From assembly GCF_031583065.1 (NCBI RefSeq), contig NZ_CP134053.1, positions 1,054,001-1,118,000 of the forward strand: DNA of 64,000 nucleotides, given 5' to 3'. Position 1 is the first letter of the stretch. Each line of letters begins with the position of its first letter. Positions 59,948 to 64,000 of the stretch are shown piece after piece. The translations under genes and the position numbers were made by a program. The DNA is from Streptomyces sp. CGMCC 4.7035. GTDB lineage: Bacteria > Actinomycetota > Actinomycetes > Streptomycetales > Streptomycetaceae. The notes under the pieces were generated by a model. The model did no database searches. It had not been told where the DNA came from and saw only the letters and a program-made list of their open reading frames with translations.

Positions 59948-60579
59948 GCGGTGCCTCCCACGCGGTCTGGCGGTCCATCTGCGCCAGGACCGCACGCGGG
60001 TGACCCTATCGCTCGATCGCGGGGCCGCCCTCGCCTTCGCCGCTGGTCAGAAGCGGTCCGCATCCTTGAGGTGACCAATGGCGTCGTAGGGCGCGCGCGG
60101 TGCGTATGAAGTCCGGTTTCTCGGGGTGCGCGGTCGCGCACCCTACCCGCCGGGGCGGACGGTCCGGGGGCTGCTTCCGGGGATTCATTCCTCCGCCATG
60201 CGGGTGTCAGCCATGGCGCGGGGGCGGATCGGCGCGGCCAAGTGACGCCTTCGGTGCGAGGAGGGCGGCGGGACGTGGTATCCGTGAGATACGGGAATGG
60301 CTCGGGTCCTCCGAACGTTCCCGCGACGGGACGCTCGGACATGGGAGCGGTCCCGTGCAGGGATCACCGGGTGCCCTCCGCGGCACCGGGACGGCTCCGC
60401 GGTCACCCCGGCGGACCCGTTCATGACCCCGTGAAGATCCCTCCGCCCGGAAAGCCGGGCGAGTCTACCCATTCCCTCCGCCGGCTATGCGGCGTGCGGC
60501 CAGGTTTTCTTCCTCTGACGGGCTGAAGTTTTGTTGATCGAGGGGAAGCCGGCCGCCCGATCGCCCTACCCTTCAAAGG
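59948..60579. other. 632-base intergenic region, no gene found
   Basis: I find no coding potential on either strand. There are small hairpins, for example GCCCGG-AAAG-CCGGGC at 60445-60460 and GGTGCGCGGTCGCGCACC at 60125-60142. No tRNA or known riboswitch could be recognised by eye. It must contain promoters for the WGR gene and the M20 gene. Confidence 0.45.
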
Positions 60580-61815
60580 GTGAACCATCTGATGTCCCGA
60601 GAGTCCGAGGCCGACCACCCCGGGGAAGCGGTGCTCCCCGGCGCGCTGCCCGAGGCGCTGCGCGCCGAGCTCGTCGCCTTCCGCCGCGACCTGCACATGC
60701 ACCCGGAACTGGGCAACCAGGAGTTCCGTACGACCGCCGCGATCAAGGCCCGCCTGGAGCAGGCGGGACTGGCCCCACGCGTGCTCGACACCGGCACCGG
60801 GCTCCTCTGCGACATCGGCGACTGGGACGGCGTACGCCCCATGCTCGCGCTGCGCGCCGACATCGACGCGCTCCCCATCCCCGACACCAAGAGCGACTGC
60901 GCCTACCGCTCCACCGTGCCCGACCGCGCCCACGCCTGCGGCCATGACGTGCACACCACGGTCGTCCTCGGCGCCGGGCTCGTCCTCGCCCAGCTGCACC
61001 GCGAGGGGCGGCTGCCGCGGCCGGTGCGGCTGGTCTTCCAGGCCGCCGAGGAGGTTCTGCCGGGTGGGGCCACCGACGCCATCGAGTCCGGCGTCCTCGA
61101 CGGGGTCGGGCGGATCATCGCCGTGCACTGCGACCCCAAGGTCGACGCGGGGCGCATCGGCTTGCGCCACGGCCCCATCACCTCCGCCTGCGACCGGCTT
61201 GAAGTCGCACTCGACGGCGCGGGCGGCCACACCGCGCGCCCTCACCTCACCACCGACCTCGTCGTCGCCGCCGCGCGCGTTGCCACCGAGGTGCCGCCCC
61301 TGGTCGCACGCCGCGTGGACGCCCGCAGCGGGCTCGCGGTGACCTGGGGGCGTATCGAGTCCGGGCACGCCTGCAACGTCATCCCGCAGCACGCCGAGCT
61401 CTCCGGGACCGTGCGCTGCCTGGACCTCGACGCCTGGCGGCAGGCGCCCGACCTCGTCCACGAGGCGATCGACGAGATCGCGAACCTCTACAAGGCGAAG
61501 TCCGAGATCAACTACATCCGTGGGGTGCCGCCCGTCGTCAATGACGGCGCCGTCACCGACCTGCTGCGCGACGCCATGGCAGCGCGCCGCGGCGCGCACT
61601 GCGTCGAGGACACCGAGCAGAGCCTCGGCGGCGAGGACTTCTCCTGGTATCTGGAGCAGGTGCCCGGCGCGATGGCCCGCCTCGGCGTCCGCCGCCCCGG
61701 CGAGCGCGGCGTCCGCGACCTGCACCAGGGCGACTTCGACGCGGACGAGCATGCCATCACGGTCGGCGTGGAGTTGTTCACAGCCGCTGTCTTCCTGGAC
61801 GCGCAGCGGGCGTGA
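60580..61815 (+). CDS. M20 family amidohydrolase / metallopeptidase
   Basis: A 411-residue cytosolic enzyme of the M20D type (hippurate hydrolase/aminoacylase-like). FRRDLHMHPELGNQEF begins the catalytic domain, LALRADIDALPIPDTKSDCA holds the first metal Asp region, HACGHDVHTTVVLGAGLVLA the H-x-C-G-H-D motif, FQAAEEVLPGGATDAIESG the catalytic Glu pair, and SLGGEDFSWYLEQVPGAM the late metal Glu. The start is GTG 60580 or ATG 60592; neither is decisive. Substrate unknown, probably N-acyl amino acids or similar. Upstream of the BMP operon in the same direction. Confidence 0.92.
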   Translation: MNHLMSRESEADHPGEAVLPGALPEALRAELVAFRRDLHMHPELGNQEFRTTAAIKARLEQAGLAPRVLDTGTGLLCDIGDWDGVRPMLALRADIDALPIPDTKSDCAYRSTVPDRAHACGHDVHTTVVLGAGLVLAQLHREGRLPRPVRLVFQAAEEVLPGGATDAIESGVLDGVGRIIAVHCDPKVDAGRIGLRHGPITSACDRLEVALDGAGGHTARPHLTTDLVVAAARVATEVPPLVARRVDARSGLAVTWGRIESGHACNVIPQHAELSGTVRCLDLDAWRQAPDLVHEAIDEIANLYKAKSEINYIRGVPPVVNDGAVTDLLRDAMAARRGAHCVEDTEQSLGGEDFSWYLEQVPGAMARLGVRRPGERGVRDLHQGDFDADEHAITVGVELFTAAVFLDAQRA

Positions 61816-61974
61816 GCCCCACGGCCCTGCGGGCATGTTCCGCCCTCCGACGCAACATGCCCGTAAGCCATTTGTGCTTTGTTCGCAACGGCCTGCAACT
61901 AGGGCTCGGATGCCGAGTTCAGGCAGTGTTTGCCTCGAATCGATAACGGCTTCGCGAGAGGTGTTTTTATGACA

Positions 61975-61985
61975 TCTACGCGCGT
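61975..61985 (+). promoter_or_regulatory. possible operator upstream of the BMP gene
   Basis: TCTACGCGCGT at 61975-61985 recurs as TCTACGCGTGT at 63237-63247, before the ABC ATPase gene of the same system. The shared element in both leaders suggests one regulator. Weak evidence: the core is short and GC-rich. Confidence 0.35.
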
Positions 61986-62092
61986 TACGATTCCGCGAAG
62001 CCGACGCCGACCGGGCGTCTCGGCTCGGGCACCGGCAGGGTGCTCGAATCAAGCGCCGACATGGCGCTCAGGTCAGGTGAAGGAGCCTTCCC

Positions 62093-63157
62093 GTGCGCCG
62101 GGTAGCCAAGCTTTCTGCTGCGTGTGCCGTCACCGCAGCCCTCGCACTGACTGCCACTGCCTGTGGCAGCACGTCCTCCGACAACAACGCCTCGTCGTCG
62201 TCGTCCTCCTCCAGCGGCGGCGGCAAGGGTGTCAAGATCGGTCTCGCCTTCGACGTCGGCGGCCGCGGTGACCGTTCCTTCAACGACTCCGCCGCGCGCG
62301 GTGCGGACAAGGCCAAGGGCGAGTTCAGTGGCGACATCAAGGAACTGACCGCCAAGACCTCCGACACCGAGGCCGACCGCGAGCAGCGCCTCTCGGACCT
62401 CGCCGACGCCGGCTACAACCCGATCATCGGTGTCGGCTTCTCCTACGCCACCTCCATGACCAAGGTCGCCGCCAAGTACCCGAAGGTCAGCTTCGGCATC
62501 GTCGACTCGGTGGTGAACGCCAAGAACGTCGACAGCATCACGTTCACCGAGGAGCAGGGCTCCTACCTGGCCGGTGTCGCCGCCGCGCTGAAGACGAAGA
62601 AGGACCACGTCGGCTTCGTCGGCGGTGTCGACGTCCCGCTGATCAAGAAGTTCGAGGCGGGCTTCGTCCAGGGCGTCAAGGACACCAACCCGAAGGTCAA
62701 GGTCGACACCCAGTACCTGAGCCACGGCTCGGACTTCTCCGGCTTCGCCAGCCCTGACAAGGGCAAGGAGGCCGCGCAGGGCATGCTCGACAACGGCGCG
62801 GACGTGATCTACTCGGCGGCCGGCTCCTCCGGCAACGGCGCGATCGAGGCCGTCAACGGCGTCAAGGGTGCCTGGGCCATCGGCGTGGACTCCGACCAGT
62901 ACAACATCCCGGGTCTGGCCAAGTACAAGAACTCGATCCTGACCTCGATGGTCAAGAACGTCGACGTCGGTGTCTACGACTTCATCAAGTCCGTGCACGA
63001 CGGCAAGCCGCTGACCGGCACCAACACCTACTCGCTCGCCAAGGACGGTGTGTCTTTGGCCACTAGCGGTGGCTTCATCGACGACATCCAGGCCAAGCTG
63101 GACGTCGCGAAGAAGAAGATTGTCGACGGCTCGATCAAGGTCAAGACCACCCCGTGA
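62093..63157 (+). CDS. BMP/PnrA family substrate-binding lipoprotein (nucleoside-type)
   Basis: A 354-residue lipoprotein. The signal peptide ends LALTATACGS, with the lipobox Cys at residue 24. The BMP fold follows: KIGLAFDVGGRGDRSFNDSA, then LSDLADAGYNPIIGVGFSYA, KNVDSITFTEEQGSYLAGVA and VIYSAAGSSGNGAIEAVNGV. Relatives bind purine nucleosides (PnrA, BmpA) for uptake by an ABC transporter; the ATPase gene follows. GTG at 62093 has AAGGAG upstream. A hairpin after the stop may reduce transcription into the ATPase gene. Confidence 0.95.
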   Translation: MRRVAKLSAACAVTAALALTATACGSTSSDNNASSSSSSSSGGGKGVKIGLAFDVGGRGDRSFNDSAARGADKAKGEFSGDIKELTAKTSDTEADREQRLSDLADAGYNPIIGVGFSYATSMTKVAAKYPKVSFGIVDSVVNAKNVDSITFTEEQGSYLAGVAAALKTKKDHVGFVGGVDVPLIKKFEAGFVQGVKDTNPKVKVDTQYLSHGSDFSGFASPDKGKEAAQGMLDNGADVIYSAAGSSGNGAIEAVNGVKGAWAIGVDSDQYNIPGLAKYKNSILTSMVKNVDVGVYDFIKSVHDGKPLTGTNTYSLAKDGVSLATSGGFIDDIQAKLDVAKKKIVDGSIKVKTTP

Positions 63158-63180
63158 CCTGATGGGTCCCGTCGGACCCC

Positions 63181-63259
63181 GGCTCGGTGTGGGGGTGCCT
63201 TCCGTGCCCCCCGCCGAGCCATAACAATGTGCCAACTCTACGCGTGTAGCACGGAGTTG
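63181..63259 (+). promoter_or_regulatory. hairpin and inverted repeat between BMP and ATPase genes
   Basis: GGCTCGG (63181-63187) pairs with CCGAGCC (63214-63220), with an inner G/C stem, forming a terminator-like hairpin. Next, CAACTC (63233-63238) and GAGTTG (63254-63259) bracket the TCTACGCGTGT element. This looks like partial termination followed by a separately controlled promoter for the ATPase and later genes. Confidence 0.5.
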
Positions 63260-63322
63260 CCGCGCTAGCGTCGCCGACGCCTGCCCTCCCCCCGCAGCCC
63301 CTTTCCCCGAGGAGAGTGCGCC

Positions 63323-64000
63323 ATCAACGCGTCCAGCCCTCCCGCTGCCGTCGAACTGCGCGGCATCACCAAGCGTTTCCCCGGCGTCGTCGCCAACCGC
63401 GATATCGACATCACGGTCCGTACGGGCACCGTACACGCCCTGTGCGGTGAGAACGGAGCCGGCAAGTCCACCCTGATGAAGATCCTCTACGGCATGCAGC
63501 AGCCGGACGAGGGCACCATCACCGTGGGCGGCGAACAGGTCGTCTTCCACAACCCCGCCGACGCCATCGCCCGCGGCATCGGCATGGTCCACCAGCACTT
63601 CATGCTCGCCGACAACCTCACCGTCCTCGAGAACGTCGTCCTCGGCGCGGAGAAGCTGTACGGCATCGGAGGCAAGGCCCGCGCCAAGATCAAGGAGATC
63701 TCCGACGCGTACAGCCTGAACGTCCGGCCGGACGTCCTCGTGGAGGAGCTCGGCGTCGCCGACCGCCAGCGCGTGGAGATCCTCAAGGTCCTCTACCGCG
63801 GCGCCAAGACCCTCATCCTGGACGAGCCCACCGCCGTCCTCGTGCCGCAGGAGGTCGACGCCCTCTTCGCCAACCTGCGCGACCTCAAGGCCGAGGGCCT
63901 CACCGTCATCTTCATCTCCCACAAGCTGGGCGAGGTGCTCTCCGTCGCCGACGAGATCACCGTCATCCGGCGCGGCACCACCGTCGGCACGGTCGAGCCG
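63323..64000 (+). CDS. ABC transporter ATPase for the BMP/nucleoside system, 5' part, apparent ATC start
   Basis: The first 226 codons of a sugar/nucleoside-type ATPase (two-domain RbsA/YufO class); the rest is beyond the window. VELRGITKRFPGVVANRDID opens the domain, CGENGAGKSTLMKILYG is Walker A, IARGIGMVHQHFMLADNLTV the Q-loop region, and LILDEPTAVLVPQEV Walker B. The signature here is ELGVADRQRVEILKVLYRGA. The frame has no ATG, GTG or TTG between an upstream TAG (63266-63268) and Walker A. A strong GAGGAG at 63309-63314 points, at eight bases, to ATC (63323-63325), reading (M)NASSPPAAVELRG. That non-standard start is the best fit. Confidence 0.88.
   Translation, partial: MNASSPPAAVELRGITKRFPGVVANRDIDITVRTGTVHALCGENGAGKSTLMKILYGMQQPDEGTITVGGEQVVFHNPADAIARGIGMVHQHFMLADNLTVLENVVLGAEKLYGIGGKARAKIKEISDAYSLNVRPDVLVEELGVADRQRVEILKVLYRGAKTLILDEPTAVLVPQEVDALFANLRDLKAEGLTVIFISHKLGEVLSVADEITVIRRGTTVGTVEP

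Noticed and set aside
59948..60579. A riboswitch or tRNA in the long gap before the M20 gene
   Set aside because: Only simple hairpins are visible; no conserved riboswitch core or cloverleaf could be traced.
61969..62271. A small ORF (MTSTRVTIPRSRRRP...) in the leader of the BMP gene
   Set aside because: It has no ribosome site of quality, is Arg/Pro-rich and overlaps the BMP signal peptide region out of frame; leader-peptide control is possible but unsupported.

Overview
High-GC DNA with GTG/TTG starts, strong GGAGG-type ribosome sites, many short-loop hairpins without U-tracts, ECF sigma factors, TM2/DUF4328/DUF2752 proteins and the dispersed palindromic repeats typical of the genus all point to a Streptomyces chromosome, in gene content much like the core region around sdhCDAB. 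I saw no rRNA, tRNA, insertion sequence, phage or CRISPR, and no in-frame TTA (bldA) codon in any gene I called.

Layout. 1-6.4 kb: the end of an MMPL exporter with an extra C-terminal domain, a Uma2-type nuclease-fold protein, a three-gene minus-strand operon (small membrane protein, DCC thiol protein, TetR regulator) behind two perfect 14-bp palindromes, and an oligopeptide-binding-type protein followed by a 16-bp minisatellite. 6.4-12.4 kb: hypothetical genes, notably a 130-residue beta-grasp (MoaD/ubiquitin-like) protein ending in Gly-Gly whose stop overlaps the start of a DUF4132 protein; two TM2 proteins, a DUF2752 protein and a second Uma2 protein. 12.5-15.9 kb: succinate dehydrogenase sdhCDAB. 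16-25.8 kb: a probably frameshifted OHCU decarboxylase, a GH20 hexosaminidase lipoprotein, DUF4328, two paralogous ECF sigma/membrane-protein modules, a candidate small RNA and an L,D-transpeptidase. 26-30.4 kb: an acyl-CoA mutase large subunit, a truncated LysE remnant and a FAD monooxygenase divergent from a tetracycline-repressor-like TetR.

30.4-48 kb is a cell-wall glycopolymer locus. It holds an acyltransferase, a GT29 sialyltransferase-family enzyme, a GT8/pyruvyltransferase fusion, a GT-C membrane protein, a GT2/GtrA/FAD-oxidoreductase operon, a polysialyltransferase-like protein, further glycosyltransferases, a CMP-sialate/Kdn synthetase fused to a HAD phosphatase, and a NeuB-type synthase. 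From what is known of S. coelicolor, a region of this kind makes a Kdn-containing teichulosonic acid; the fused phosphatase fits a route through Kdn-9-phosphate.

48-59 kb carries a Pst-like ABC transporter of unusual make-up: PstC, PstA, a membrane-anchored PstS-like protein, two further large secreted PstS-related proteins, a sortase-fold membrane protein with no cysteine at all, and PstB. 59-64 kb holds a WGR-domain protein, an M20 amidohydrolase, a BMP/PnrA-type lipoprotein and the start of its ABC ATPase, which seems to begin with ATC.

The parts most likely to be undescribed biology are the Gly-Gly beta-grasp/DUF4132 pair and the pseudosortase-containing Pst-like cluster.
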